In this document: positions 15,106 to 24,747 of the stretch, one piece after another
Numbering within the stretch: the first letter of the stretch is position 1
Layout of the letters: each line of letters opens with the position of its first letter
From: Martinezella miluonensis
GTDB lineage: Bacteria; Pseudomonadota; Alphaproteobacteria; Rhizobiales; Rhizobiaceae
Reading direction: 5' to 3'
Length of the DNA stretch: 63,754 nucleotides
Assembly (NCBI RefSeq): GCF_900094545.1
Contig: NZ_FMAH01000038.1
Coordinates: 1-63,754 of the forward strand
Notes under the pieces: model-generated
The model's input: only the letters and a program-made list of their open reading frames with translations
Database searches by the model: none
What the model was told of the DNA's origin: nothing
Translations under genes and position numbers: made by a program

Positions 15106-16710
15106 TCAGGCGGCTGCGACATAGGCGTAGGCAAGGCTGCCGGCGATGCCTTCGCCGCCGAGCGTGTGGTCGGCAATACGCTTGTTGTAGATGGTCAGTT
15201 CCGGCTGGCTAACGATGTCGAGCGCCGGTAGATCCTCGACGAGAATCTCCTGGATCTGACGCCATTGTTCGACCCGCTTTTTTGGATCGACCTCTATGGC
15301 GGCGGCTTCAAGCAGAGCATCGACCTTCGGATTGCTATAAGCCGAGCCATTGGAGAAGGGTACACCCGGCTTGAAGTTCTTGCTCCAGTAAAGGCGCTGC
15401 ACGCCGACCGTCGGATCAAAGAGATTGCTCATTCCCTCATAGGCGAAATCGAAATCTCGATCGGTGTAGATGCGCTTGGTATAGGTGGCGAAATCCTGGC
15501 TGCGCACCGTCACCTCGACACCGACCTTGGCAAGCGCCTGGCGAATATATTCCGATCCTCGAACATAGGGCTCGCCGCTCGGCACATAATCGAGATTGAG
15601 GCGGAAGCGTATGCCATCCGAGCCACGCGGATGGCCAGCTTCATCCAGCAGCTTTTCAGCTGCGGCAAGGTCGATTGGATAAGTCTTCAGATCGGCCACG
15701 TACCATTTTGTCAGGTTGGGATTGATCGGCCCGGGGATCGGTTCGCCATAGCCATAATTGATCGTATTGCGGATCACCTTGCGGTCGATGACATGTGCGA
15801 AGGCTCGCCGCACGCGAACATCCTTGAAGATCGGTTTCTCAAGATTGAATTCAATGCGGCTGACGCCATTTGCGTATTGATAGCCGCGCGTTTCGAAAGC
15901 GATGCTGTCGGCGCTCTTGAGGCGATCGAGATCGCTCAAGGGAACGGGGGTCGAGGGCGCCAGGTCGATCTCGCCGGTTTCGATCGCGATGGAGCGAGCG
16001 GCGGCATCCGGTATGAAGCGGACGATCAATTGATCGAGATAGGGACGCGGCTGGTCCCAGTAATCGGGATTGCACTCATAGACGATATGGCTGCCGCGCA
16101 CCCATTCCTTGAACTTAAACGGCCCGGTGCCGACCGGCGCCAGGTTAACCGGATTTTCCGCGATCTTCGTGCCTTCATAGAGATGGCGGGGCACGATCGG
16201 GGACTCCGAGGCGGCAAGCGCGGTGATCAGGTAGGGCGCGGGTTTTGAGAGTGCGAGGATTGCCGTCAGCGGATCGGGCGTTTCGATGTCAACGAGGTTG
16301 AGAAATGTGTTGCGCCCGCGCGGATGAACCTCCTTGAGGGTCCTGATCGAAAAGGCGACATCGTCGGCCGTAAACGGCTGGCCGTCGTGCCATTTAACGC
16401 CTTCGCGCAGCTTGAAAGTGTAGCGCAGGCCGTCGTCGCTGACCGTCCATTGTCTGGCGAGCAGCGGCTGCGGGTTGAGATCGAAATCGTAGGTCAGCAG
16501 GCCCTCGGTGACTTTCGGCGAGACATAGACCGAGTTGTAGGCCGTGTGAGCGATCGTCGTCAGAACCGGCGGTTCGGCGGCAAGCAGGAGCGTGGCCGAG
16601 CCGCCACGGGAGGGGGCCGCGTATGCGGTGGTTCCGGTGATGACCGTTGCGCCGAGCGCTGCCGAGGAGAGCAGGAAACTGCGACGGGTGATAGCCGGAA
16701 GTTTGATCAT
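15106..16710 (-). CDS. Family-5 substrate-binding protein of the Dsz-like operon
   Basis: A 534-residue exported binding protein with a Tat-type signal (TRRSFLLSSAALGATV) and the family blocks FKLREGVKWHDG and WVRGSHIVYECNPDYWD. The whole protein has two Met and one Cys. It is the first gene of the four-gene Dsz-like operon and is divergent from the dppBCDF-type genes starting at 16999, so the two transcripts together give binding protein, transporter and catabolic enzymes. The ligand is inferred to be an organosulfur compound. Confidence 0.87.
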   Translation of the reverse strand: MIKLPAITRRSFLLSSAALGATVITGTTAYAAPSRGGSATLLLAAEPPVLTTIAHTAYNSVYVSPKVTEGLLTYDFDLNPQPLLARQWTVSDDGLRYTFKLREGVKWHDGQPFTADDVAFSIRTLKEVHPRGRNTFLNLVDIETPDPLTAILALSKPAPYLITALAASESPIVPRHLYEGTKIAENPVNLAPVGTGPFKFKEWVRGSHIVYECNPDYWDQPRPYLDQLIVRFIPDAAARSIAIETGEIDLAPSTPVPLSDLDRLKSADSIAFETRGYQYANGVSRIEFNLEKPIFKDVRVRRAFAHVIDRKVIRNTINYGYGEPIPGPINPNLTKWYVADLKTYPIDLAAAEKLLDEAGHPRGSDGIRFRLNLDYVPSGEPYVRGSEYIRQALAKVGVEVTVRSQDFATYTKRIYTDRDFDFAYEGMSNLFDPTVGVQRLYWSKNFKPGVPFSNGSAYSNPKVDALLEAAAIEVDPKKRVEQWRQIQEILVEDLPALDIVSQPELTIYNKRIADHTLGGEGIAGSLAYAYVAAA

Positions 16711-16998
16711 TTAGGGTTGCCTCGCATGTCGGTGGCCGTGCTGCGACTTGTCAGCTGCGGCTGGATTTATCTTCTCGGGGAGCGCTTTCTTGTGGGTTTT
16801 GTTTGTTCCGACAATTCGATCTATTGGGAAAAATAACCACGAAATATCGTTATTCAGCGATGAGATTCCAAATAGATCGGCGCTTTCAAGAAATTCTGGA
16901 AATATCTACCAATACTGATTTGACAAAACCTACAGATTTAGTCAACTACTATTACGATGCAGCGATTGGAAAATCGGTAACGCTGCCGAGGAGCTTCA

Positions 16999-17988
16999 AT
17001 GTCGGCTTACATGCGGATTGGGCGAACATTGCGCCGGACGGCCATTCAGGCGGTGCCGACCGTGCTCGGTATCGTCATTCTGAATTTTTTCCTGCTGAAA
17101 TTGGCGCCAGGCGATGCGGCCGATGTCATGGCGGCCGAAGCCGGCTCGGCGACGGTCGAGACGATGGCAGCCCTGCGCGAACGCTTCGGCTTGGACAATC
17201 CGATCCTTGTGCAGCTGGCGAACTACCTCAACAATCTCGCACATTTCAGTCTCGGCTTCTCGCCGCGTTACGGCATGCCGGTCGCGGATCTGATCGGCCA
17301 GCGCTTACCTGGAACGCTTACCCTGATGTTGGCGGCGCTCATCTTTGCGATCGTGATCGGTCTGACGCTCGGATCGCTGATGGCAAGCTTTGCCGGACGG
17401 CTGCCGGACCGGCTGATCTCGATCATCTCGCTGCTCTTCTATTCGATCCCCGGATTCTGGATCGGCCTGATGCTGATCCTATTGTTCTCCGTCAAGCTTG
17501 GCTGGCTCCCGAGCGGCGGCGACAGCACCATCGGTTCGCGGCTCACCGGTCTGCCGGCGCTGCTCGACCGCGTGCGCTACATGGTGCTGCCGGCCATATC
17601 GCTCGCCCTCTTCTATCTCGCCATCTATGCGCGATTGACGCGGGCCGCCATGCTGGAGGTCAAGTCGCAGGATTTCGTGCGCACCGCGCGGGCGAAAGGC
17701 GTCTCGCCCTTCATCCTGACAACGCGCCATGTGCTGCGCAACGCGCTGATCCCGATCACGACAATGGCCGGCATGCATTTCGGCGGCATGCTTGGCGGTG
17801 CGGTCGTCGTCGAAACCGTCTATAGCTGGCCCGGCCTCGGGCGACTGGCTTTCGAGGCGGTCATGGCCCGCGATTTCAGCGTGCTCCTCGGCATCCTGCT
17901 TCTCTCATCACTTCTCGTCATCGTCGCCAACGCTGCAGTTGACCTCCTGCAAGCCTGGCTCGACCCCAGGATCGGAGCAAGCCGATGA
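16999..17988 (+). CDS. ABC transporter permease, DppB type
   Basis: A 329-residue integral membrane protein with six predicted transmembrane segments, an extracytoplasmic loop after helix 1 and the EAA-type coupling motif near DFVRTARAKGVSPFILTTRHVLRNALIP. It begins an eight-gene plus-strand run: DppB-, DppC-, DppD-, DppF-type genes, aldo/keto reductase, DszC-like enzyme, FAD/NAD(P) protein. The following DppC-type gene overlaps by 4 bp. The 288-bp gap to the divergent binding-protein gene holds an AT-rich promoter region with only a weak ATCTAT half-box near 16819. Confidence 0.87.
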   Translation: MSAYMRIGRTLRRTAIQAVPTVLGIVILNFFLLKLAPGDAADVMAAEAGSATVETMAALRERFGLDNPILVQLANYLNNLAHFSLGFSPRYGMPVADLIGQRLPGTLTLMLAALIFAIVIGLTLGSLMASFAGRLPDRLISIISLLFYSIPGFWIGLMLILLFSVKLGWLPSGGDSTIGSRLTGLPALLDRVRYMVLPAISLALFYLAIYARLTRAAMLEVKSQDFVRTARAKGVSPFILTTRHVLRNALIPITTMAGMHFGGMLGGAVVVETVYSWPGLGRLAFEAVMARDFSVLLGILLLSSLLVIVANAAVDLLQAWLDPRIGASR

Positions 17989-18986
17989 AAGCGCAGGAGC
18001 TGAAGGTCTATACGGACATGGCGCGTGATTTCAGTGCCAAAGCATCTGAAACGCCGACAAAGCCCGCGCCTGTTCCGGAACGGCGCTGGACCCATATCCA
18101 CGCGCCCGACGCGCGCACCACGGCTGTGTCAGGCGGGCGGTGGCAGGGGCGCCGGCGCGAACTTAGGATCTTTCTTGCCAACCCCAATGCGCTCTTCGGC
18201 ATAGCTGTTCTCGCCAGTATCATATTTGCGGCCCTGCTTGCGCCGATCTTCTATCCCGGCGATCCGTTGGAGATGGTGGCGCGACCCTTCCTTTGGCCGG
18301 GCCAAAATTCGGCCTATCCGTTGGGCACGGATTCTATGGGGCGTGATGTGCTGGCGGGCATTCTTCATGGTGCCCAGATCTCGCTGACCGTCGGCATTGC
18401 CGCGACCCTGCTCGGCCTGGGCGCCGGCGTGACGGTCGGCGCGCTTGCCGGCTATTTCGGCGGCGTGGTCGATGACCTCCTCGTCAAGCTCATCGAGATT
18501 TTCCAGACCATACCGAGCTTCGTGCTCCTTGTGGTGCTGGTCGCGATCGCGCAGCCGACCACATCGACCGTCACCATTGCGATCGCCATCGTCAGCTGGC
18601 CGACGGTTGCGCGCCTGACGCGCGCCGAGTTCCGTGCCATTCGCGAGAAGGATTATGTGCTCGCCGCCCGCAGCCTCGGCTTCGGCCATGCCCGCATCAT
18701 CTTCCGGGAAATCCTGCCGAACGCTCTGCCACCCTTGATCGTGACATCGTCCGTCATGGTGGCTAGCGCGATCCTGATGGAATCGGCGCTGTCCTTCATG
18801 GGGCTCGGCGATCCCAATCGCGTCTCCTGGGGCTCCATGATCGGCGCCGGACGCGATGTCATCCGCACGGCCTGGTATCTCACCGCCTTGCCGGGCCTTG
18901 CCATCGTCTTCACGGTTCTGTCGCTCAATCTGATCGGCGACGGCCTGAACGACGCGCTTAATCCACGCTTCTCGGAGGAGCGCTGA
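17985..18986 (+). CDS. ABC transporter permease, DppC type
   Basis: The 333-residue partner permease has a long N-terminal cytoplasmic extension (about 65 residues, Pro-rich), then the YPLGTDSMGRDVLAGILHGAQ signature before the core helices and an EAA loop at YVLAARSLGFGHARIIFREILPNALPP. It overlaps its upstream neighbour by ATGA and touches the next ATG at its stop, indicating translational coupling of the transporter subunits. Confidence 0.88.
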   Translation: MKAQELKVYTDMARDFSAKASETPTKPAPVPERRWTHIHAPDARTTAVSGGRWQGRRRELRIFLANPNALFGIAVLASIIFAALLAPIFYPGDPLEMVARPFLWPGQNSAYPLGTDSMGRDVLAGILHGAQISLTVGIAATLLGLGAGVTVGALAGYFGGVVDDLLVKLIEIFQTIPSFVLLVVLVAIAQPTTSTVTIAIAIVSWPTVARLTRAEFRAIREKDYVLAARSLGFGHARIIFREILPNALPPLIVTSSVMVASAILMESALSFMGLGDPNRVSWGSMIGAGRDVIRTAWYLTALPGLAIVFTVLSLNLIGDGLNDALNPRFSEER

Positions 18987-19981
18987 TGACGGGGCTTCTG
19001 AACGCCCGCGACTTTTCCGTCGGCTTTGGCAATGCGCAACCGGTCAAGGGTGTCAGCTTCAGCGCTGCAGCCGGCGAGATGCTGGCGATTGTCGGCGAAT
19101 CCGGTTCCGGCAAGTCGCTGACTGCGCTTGGCTTGATGGGGCTACTGCCCCGGCATGCTAAAGTGGCCGGCGAGATTGTCTTTGACGGACGCGACCTCCT
19201 AAAACTGTCCGAACGCGAGCTGCGCCGCATTCGCGGACACGACATCGCCATGATTTTTCAGGAACCGATGACATCGCTCAACCCCGTACTGACGATTGGT
19301 GACCAGATCGTCGAAGTGCTGCGCATTCATGAAAGATTGAACAGAAAGCAGGCGTGCCAGCGCGCGATCGACCTGCTTGATCTTGTCAGCATTCCCGAGC
19401 CCGGCAAGCGTATTGACGACTATCCGCACCAGCTTTCGGGCGGCATGCGCCAGCGCGTCATGATCGCCATTGCGGTTGCCTGCAATCCCAGGCTCCTGAT
19501 CGCCGACGAGGCGACGACGGCGCTCGATGTCACGACCCAGGCGCAGGTGCTGCAACTGCTCGATCGCCTGCGCAGCCAGCTCAATATGGCCGTGATCCTC
19601 ATCACGCACGACCTCGGTATCGTTGCGCAATGGGCCGACAGAGTCGTCGTGATGTATGCGGGACGAAAGATCGAACAGGGCCTGCCGGATGCCTTGTTCG
19701 AGACGCCCTATCATCCCTATACGCAAGGGCTGCTTGCGGCTTCGCCGCGGCTGAAGGCGGATTATCACTATCGCGATGGGCCGCTGACGGAAATTCGTGG
19801 TTCGATCGTCTCGGCAGCCGGCGAGCAAGGGTGTTCGTTCCGGCCGCGCTGCCCGGTGGCGAGATCGGCGTGTGCACAGTCCGTGCCGCCACTTGTCGAG
19901 GTTTCGGCCAGTCGTGAAGTGGCCTGTCCCTATGTTCCAGCCATTGCGGAGAGAGCCTATGTCGCTTCTGTCGGTCGATAG
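18986..19981 (+). CDS. ABC transporter ATPase, DppD type
   Basis: A 331-residue ATPase with Walker A GESGSGKS, signature LSGGMRQR, Walker B LLIADEATTALD and the C-terminal oligopeptide/nickel-type extension with its Cys-rich motif (GCSFRPRCPVARSAC). It energises uptake with the DppF-type subunit. Its 3' end overlaps the next gene by 23 bp. Confidence 0.9.
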   Translation: MTGLLNARDFSVGFGNAQPVKGVSFSAAAGEMLAIVGESGSGKSLTALGLMGLLPRHAKVAGEIVFDGRDLLKLSERELRRIRGHDIAMIFQEPMTSLNPVLTIGDQIVEVLRIHERLNRKQACQRAIDLLDLVSIPEPGKRIDDYPHQLSGGMRQRVMIAIAVACNPRLLIADEATTALDVTTQAQVLQLLDRLRSQLNMAVILITHDLGIVAQWADRVVVMYAGRKIEQGLPDALFETPYHPYTQGLLAASPRLKADYHYRDGPLTEIRGSIVSAAGEQGCSFRPRCPVARSACAQSVPPLVEVSASREVACPYVPAIAERAYVASVGR

Positions 19982-20894
19982 GCTTTCCACGCATTATCCT
20001 GCGGCGGCCGGAACGGTGCGGGCCGTCGATGATGTATCGCTTGAGATTCTGGAAGGCGAGACGGTGGCGCTCGTTGGCGAATCCGGCTGTGGCAAGTCGA
20101 CCCTTGGTAAATCCCTGATGCGTCTCATCGATCCCACCTCCGGCCGCGTGACCTTCAAGGGACGGGACGTCGTCGCGATGTCGGGCAAGGAATTGCAGTC
20201 GATCCGCCGACATATCCAGATGATCTTTCAGGATCCGTTTGCCTCGCTCAATCCGCGCCAGACGATCCGGACGATCCTGACGGCGCCGCTTGCCGTTCAC
20301 GGCATCGGCGATCGCAAGAGCCGCGATGCCATTGCCGCCTCGATGGTCGCTCATGTCGGCCTGCCCTCGGATTCGCTCGATCGCTATCCGCACGAGTTCT
20401 CCGGTGGCCAACGCCAGCGCATCGGCATTGCCCGCGCTTTGATCCTGCAGCCGGAACTCGTCATCTGCGACGAGCCCGTTTCCGCGCTCGATCTGTCGAT
20501 CCAGGCGCAGATCCTCAATCTTCTCGTCGAGATGAAGACGGAGCTTTCACTCTCCTATCTCTTCATCTCTCACGATCTTTCGGTCGTGCGCTATTTCGCC
20601 GATCGCGTGCTGGTCATGTATCTCGGCCGCATCGTCGAAAGCGCGCCGACGGCAAGGCTCTGGAGCGATGCCAAACATCCCTACACGCGCGCGCTGCTCG
20701 CCGCCGTGCCTGATCCGTCGCGGCGCAAGCAGGCGGCACCGATCACCGGCGATCTGCCGAGTCCACACAATCCGCCGTCCGGCTGCCGTTTTCACACGCG
20801 CTGCCCGATCGCAACAGAGATCTGCCGGACCGACGATCCGGCCTACCGGCAAATGGGCAGCGGCCATGCGGTCGCCTGCCATCAAGCAGAATGA
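19959..20894 (+). CDS. ABC transporter ATPase, DppF type
   Basis: A 311-residue ATPase starting at MSLLSVDRLSTHYP. An open frame extends 54 codons upstream but only as overlap with DppD. Walker A GESGCGKS, signature FSGGQRQR, Walker B LVICDEPVSALD and the C-terminal HTRCPIATEIC motif are present. It overlaps dppD by 23 bp and is followed within 14 bp by the aldo/keto reductase start. Confidence 0.9.
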   Translation: MSLLSVDRLSTHYPAAAGTVRAVDDVSLEILEGETVALVGESGCGKSTLGKSLMRLIDPTSGRVTFKGRDVVAMSGKELQSIRRHIQMIFQDPFASLNPRQTIRTILTAPLAVHGIGDRKSRDAIAASMVAHVGLPSDSLDRYPHEFSGGQRQRIGIARALILQPELVICDEPVSALDLSIQAQILNLLVEMKTELSLSYLFISHDLSVVRYFADRVLVMYLGRIVESAPTARLWSDAKHPYTRALLAAVPDPSRRKQAAPITGDLPSPHNPPSGCRFHTRCPIATEICRTDDPAYRQMGSGHAVACHQAE

Positions 20895-20908
20895 AATGGA
20901 GAAATGAC

Positions 20909-21967
20909 ATGGTCGACCATCGCTATCTCGGGCGCAGTGCGCTGAAGGTATCGCCACTCACCCTTGGAACGATGATGTTCGGCGGCCCGACCCCCGACAA
21001 CGTCGCTTTCCGCATCATCGACAAGGCCCGTGATCAGGGCATCAATTTCATCGACACCGCCGACGTCTATCATGACGGCAAGTCGGAAGAGGTCGTCGGC
21101 CGCGGCATCAACGCAAACCGCGATCATTGGGTGCTGGCGACGAAATTCGTCAACTCGCACACGAAAGGTCCCAATCTCGGTGGCCATTCGCGCAAATGGG
21201 TGATCGAGACCGTCGAAAATTCGCTGCGCCGCCTCAACACCGATTACATCGACATTCTTTATTTCCATCGCGCTGTTTTCGACGCGCCGCTGGAGGAGCC
21301 GGTGCGTGCGATTGCCGATCTCATTCGTGCGGGCAAGCTGCGCTATTTCGGCGTGTCGAATTTCCGCGGCTGGCGCATCGCCGAGATCTCGCATCTGGCC
21401 GATCAGCTCGGCATCGATCGCCCCGTCGCGAGCCAGCCGCTCTACAACATCGTCAACCGCACGGCCGAAGCCGAGCAGCTGCCGGCTGCCTATCATTACG
21501 GGCTAGGCGTCGTTTCCTACTCGCCGCTGGCGCGTGGCGTGCTGACGGGCAAGTATGAGCCGGGCAAGGAGCCCGCTGCCGATACCCGCGCCGGCCGCGG
21601 CGACAAGCGCATTCTTGAAACCGAATGGCGTCCGGAATCCATCGCCATTGCCAAGGAAATCGCCGCTCACGCCGCCGCCAAGAAGGTCCCGCCAACCGAA
21701 TTCGCCATCGCCTGGGTGCTGAACAACAAGCTGATCACCTCGGCGATCACCGGCCCGCGCACGGAAGAGCATTGGGACAGCTATATCCGAGCCCTCGACG
21801 TCAAGCTCACTGCCGAGGACGAGGCTCTGATCGACCGTCTGGTCACGACGGGCCATCCATCGACCCCGGGTTTCAACGATCCGAGCCATCCGGTCGAAGG
21901 TCGCGTTCCCGTCAGTGCCGCCGGCGACAATGAAAACGTCGTGCCGCTTGCTCGCGCCGTCGCCTGA
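20909..21967 (+). CDS. Aldo/keto reductase
   Basis: The TIM-barrel NAD(P)H-dependent oxidoreductase (352 residues) has FIDTADVYHDGKSEE (catalytic Asp and Tyr), VLATKF (Lys) and the DYIDILYFHR strand (His). The start MVDHRYLGRSALKVSPL, preceded by GGAGAA, is preferred over an in-frame ATG 18 bp upstream that overlaps dppF. In this operon it may reduce an aldehyde or ketone left after C-S cleavage, since sulfonate oxygenation releases aldehydes. That role is inference. Confidence 0.85.
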   Translation: MVDHRYLGRSALKVSPLTLGTMMFGGPTPDNVAFRIIDKARDQGINFIDTADVYHDGKSEEVVGRGINANRDHWVLATKFVNSHTKGPNLGGHSRKWVIETVENSLRRLNTDYIDILYFHRAVFDAPLEEPVRAIADLIRAGKLRYFGVSNFRGWRIAEISHLADQLGIDRPVASQPLYNIVNRTAEAEQLPAAYHYGLGVVSYSPLARGVLTGKYEPGKEPAADTRAGRGDKRILETEWRPESIAIAKEIAAHAAAKKVPPTEFAIAWVLNNKLITSAITGPRTEEHWDSYIRALDVKLTAEDEALIDRLVTTGHPSTPGFNDPSHPVEGRVPVSAAGDNENVVPLARAVA

Positions 21968-22027
21968 TCACCAAGCCCAAGGCCTCGCTCGAGTGGGGCC
22001 CTTTCCTTCCGGCGCAAAGAGCCTTTC

Positions 22028-23263
22028 ATGCCTATAACAGCTTCATCAGCCGTACCCTCCGCACCCGTCGAAACCAATAGGGCGACGTTGCTTGCAAGAA
22101 TACCCGATCTTGCTGCGGAGATCGCAAAAGGCGCTGCGCGTCGAGACCTCGAACGCGAGCTACCTTATGAGGCTTTCACGTTGCTCAAGGAGACGGGTCT
22201 TGGCGCGTTGCGCATACCGACGGCGCTTGGCGGCCCGGGTGGATCGGTGCTGGATTATATCGAGATGGTGATGACGATCGCCGCCGCCGATTCCAACGTC
22301 GCCCATGCTCTCCGGAGCCATTTCAATTTTACGGAAGCGCTGCTGCTCAATCCGAACAGTTCGCTCGATCGCACGCAGCTTGCCCGTGTACTTGGTGGCA
22401 AGCTCTTCGGCGGCGCCCATACGGAGCAGGGCACGAAACGCCCTGGCGATGTCACGACGCGGCTGACGAAATCCGGCGAGAGCTACAGGCTCAACGGGCG
22501 CAAATGGTATGCGACCGGCACGGCATTTGCCGATTTCGCCTCCTTCAGCGCCAAGGATGATGAAGACCAGCTGGTCAGCGTGCTTTTGCCCATCGACCGT
22601 AAGGGGATCAGCATCCTCGATGACTGGGACGGCATGGGTCAGCGTCTGACGGCAAGCGGTGGCGTCCTGCTCGACGACGTGGAAGTGCTGCCGCACGAGA
22701 TCTCGAGGCGTGGGTTAAACACGCTGATCGGCAGGCACACCTCCACGCTACGTCAGCTGCATCTTGCCGCCTCGATGGCGGGCGCGGTCCGCGGTGCGCT
22801 AACAGAAGGCACGGATTACGTGCGTAGGCAGGCGCGCTCGGCAGCCCACAGCACCGCCGAGACGGCCAATGCCGATCCTTTCGTCCAGAAGATATTAGGC
22901 GAGATCGCGGCAAACTCCTTTGCCGTCGATACGCTGATCCGCGAGAGTGCCCGCGCGCTCGATCGGACGGCTACGGCCTTTGCAGGCGATGATCCGCAGG
23001 TCTTGGAGACGGCTTTGGTCGAAAGCGCGCTGACGACGGCGCGCACCCAGATCGTCGCATCGCAGCTCGCGCTTACTGCCGCGACCAACGTCTTCGAGCT
23101 CGGCGGCGGGTCGGCGACATCGCGCCATCTCAATCTCGATCGCCATTGGCGCAACATCCGCACCGTGCTGAACCATAATCCTCTGCTGCACAAGGCGCGG
23201 GTCGTGGGCGATTACTACATCAACGGCACCATGACGCATCTGGAGGAAGGCAAGGTCTTCTGA
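22028..23263 (+). CDS. DszC/SfnC-like flavin monooxygenase (acyl-CoA dehydrogenase fold)
   Basis: 411 residues with the acyl-CoA dehydrogenase three-domain layout: an N-terminal helical domain ending in IPTALGGPGG, RLNGRKWYATGTAFADF, the IDRKGISILDDWDGMGQRLTASGG block typical of the DszC-like branch, and a C-terminal FELGGGSATSRHLNLDRHWRNIRT. It is translated in the dppBCDF operon and is followed after 3 bp by the FAD/NAD(P) protein. Together with that protein it is likely an S-oxygenating system. Confidence 0.82.
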   Translation: MPITASSAVPSAPVETNRATLLARIPDLAAEIAKGAARRDLERELPYEAFTLLKETGLGALRIPTALGGPGGSVLDYIEMVMTIAAADSNVAHALRSHFNFTEALLLNPNSSLDRTQLARVLGGKLFGGAHTEQGTKRPGDVTTRLTKSGESYRLNGRKWYATGTAFADFASFSAKDDEDQLVSVLLPIDRKGISILDDWDGMGQRLTASGGVLLDDVEVLPHEISRRGLNTLIGRHTSTLRQLHLAASMAGAVRGALTEGTDYVRRQARSAAHSTAETANADPFVQKILGEIAANSFAVDTLIRESARALDRTATAFAGDDPQVLETALVESALTTARTQIVASQLALTAATNVFELGGGSATSRHLNLDRHWRNIRTVLNHNPLLHKARVVGDYYINGTMTHLEEGKVF

Positions 23264-23266
23264 GCC

Positions 23267-24688
23267 ATGTACATAGACCCGCATTCCCATCAATCCGTCG
23301 TCATCATCGGCGGTGGCTTTGCTGGTGCGCTGACCGCGATAAAGCTGCTCGACCGGACGGAAGTGCCGCTGTCGATCACGATGCTGGAGCCTCGCGAGGA
23401 GCTCGGCCGTGGGGTCGCCTATAGCACGACCGAGGCCGTTCATCTGGTCAACGGGCCGGCCAGCACATTTTCCCTTCACCCGGAGAAGCCTGATCATCTC
23501 GTTCGCTGGCTCGCAGACAATGCCTCACGATACGGTTGGACACCGCCCGCCGATATTGTCGGCAGCTTCCCGCCGCGCCATCTCTATGGAACCTATGTCC
23601 GCGACGAACTGAACCGTGCGATCACGTCGGCTCGCGCCGGGTCGACGTTTCGTCACATCAGGGCTTCCGCAACCAACCTTGTCTCCGCTCCCCATAAAGT
23701 GCGGATCACGACGAGCGCGGGGGAGAGCATAGAGGCGGATGAAGTGATCCTGGCTCTTGGTGTCTTCCAGCCTCCTCTCAATCCGCGAGAAGCTTACGTT
23801 GCGGATCATCCCGCTTTCGCAGCCTCTCCTTGGGATGCTGCCGCCCTGGATCGTCTTCTCGATGCCCACGAAATCCTGCTCATCGGGTCGAGCCTGTCGA
23901 TGGTCGATGCGGTCGCCAGCATGGAGGCACGCGGCTTTCGTGGCCGATATCAAGCGATATCCAGGCGTGGCCAATTGATCGAGGATCGGCGCAATGCCGA
24001 GCTGGAACGCGATTTTCTTGCCGAAGGGCCATTGCCGACGACGGCGCGATCATTATTGTCCCTCGTCAAGGCCGAACGCCGTGCACTGGCTGCCGCGTCC
24101 AGGGATTGGCAGGCGCTGCCGCAGGCGATCCGGCCCTACATCCTGTCTTTATGGCAAAGGGCTGATGATACGGAGAGGTTGCGATTTGCCCGCCATTTGC
24201 GTGCATTTTGGGACGTGACGGCTCATAGGGCCGCACCCGACAGCTATCGCGCCGTCACCGATGCGATTGCCGAAGGCCGCTTCCGGCATCAGCCCGCGAG
24301 ATTGCTCGCACTTAAGCCGTCTGGAGCCATGATCGCGGCGACCTTGAAGGCACGCTCTGGTACTCACAGGCAGTCCTTCGGCGGCGTCATTGATTGCCGC
24401 GGTCATCAGCTGCACGACTGGCGGCACATTTCCGATCCTTTCGTCAGGAGCCTCGTCGAAAGCGGCGAAGTCCGCCCGCATAGCACTGGCTTCGGCATCG
24501 ATGCCACGCCGGAGGGTGATGTCATTTCCGAGGAAGGGCGGGTTCATCGCAACATTAGCGCCATCGGCCATCCGCTTCGAGGGGTTGCCTGGGAATCGAG
24601 CTCGATCACGGAACAGCGTACGCAGGCGATCGCGCTGGCGGATCGCATCTTGAGCAAGCTCACGCCGCTTGCTCTTGCCGCTTCGTAA
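23267..24688 (+). CDS. FAD/NAD(P)-binding oxidoreductase
   Basis: A 473-residue protein with an N-terminal Rossmann motif VVIIGGGFAGALTAIKLL, a second dinucleotide-binding stretch (LLIGSSLSMVDAVASMEARG, about 206-225) and the HLVNGPASTFSL segment of the FAD_NAD_binding_9 group. These proteins often accompany binding-protein/monooxygenase clusters; the exact reaction is unknown. Last gene of its operon, before a terminator. Confidence 0.75.
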   Translation: MYIDPHSHQSVVIIGGGFAGALTAIKLLDRTEVPLSITMLEPREELGRGVAYSTTEAVHLVNGPASTFSLHPEKPDHLVRWLADNASRYGWTPPADIVGSFPPRHLYGTYVRDELNRAITSARAGSTFRHIRASATNLVSAPHKVRITTSAGESIEADEVILALGVFQPPLNPREAYVADHPAFAASPWDAAALDRLLDAHEILLIGSSLSMVDAVASMEARGFRGRYQAISRRGQLIEDRRNAELERDFLAEGPLPTTARSLLSLVKAERRALAAASRDWQALPQAIRPYILSLWQRADDTERLRFARHLRAFWDVTAHRAAPDSYRAVTDAIAEGRFRHQPARLLALKPSGAMIAATLKARSGTHRQSFGGVIDCRGHQLHDWRHISDPFVRSLVESGEVRPHSTGFGIDATPEGDVISEEGRVHRNISAIGHPLRGVAWESSSITEQRTQAIALADRILSKLTPLALAAS

Positions 24689-24702
24689 AACGACAAAAAG
24701 AA

Positions 24703-24720
24703 GGGGCGCCGCATCGCCCC
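24703..24720. terminator. Hairpin between convergent genes
   Basis: GGGGCG-CCGCAT-CGCCCC lies between the stop codons of 23267-24688 (+) and 24748-26367 (-). Read on the minus strand it is followed by CTTTTTG, a reasonable intrinsic terminator for the binding-protein gene. Confidence 0.6.
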
Positions 24721-24747
24721 CTCAAGAAGATTGCGTTGCCTGCTGCG

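Noticed and set aside
16819..16837. Additional LysR box upstream of 16999 (ATCTAT-TGGGAAA-AATAAC)
   Set aside because: Only one arm fits and the other has two mismatches in the core, so it was not counted among the seven.
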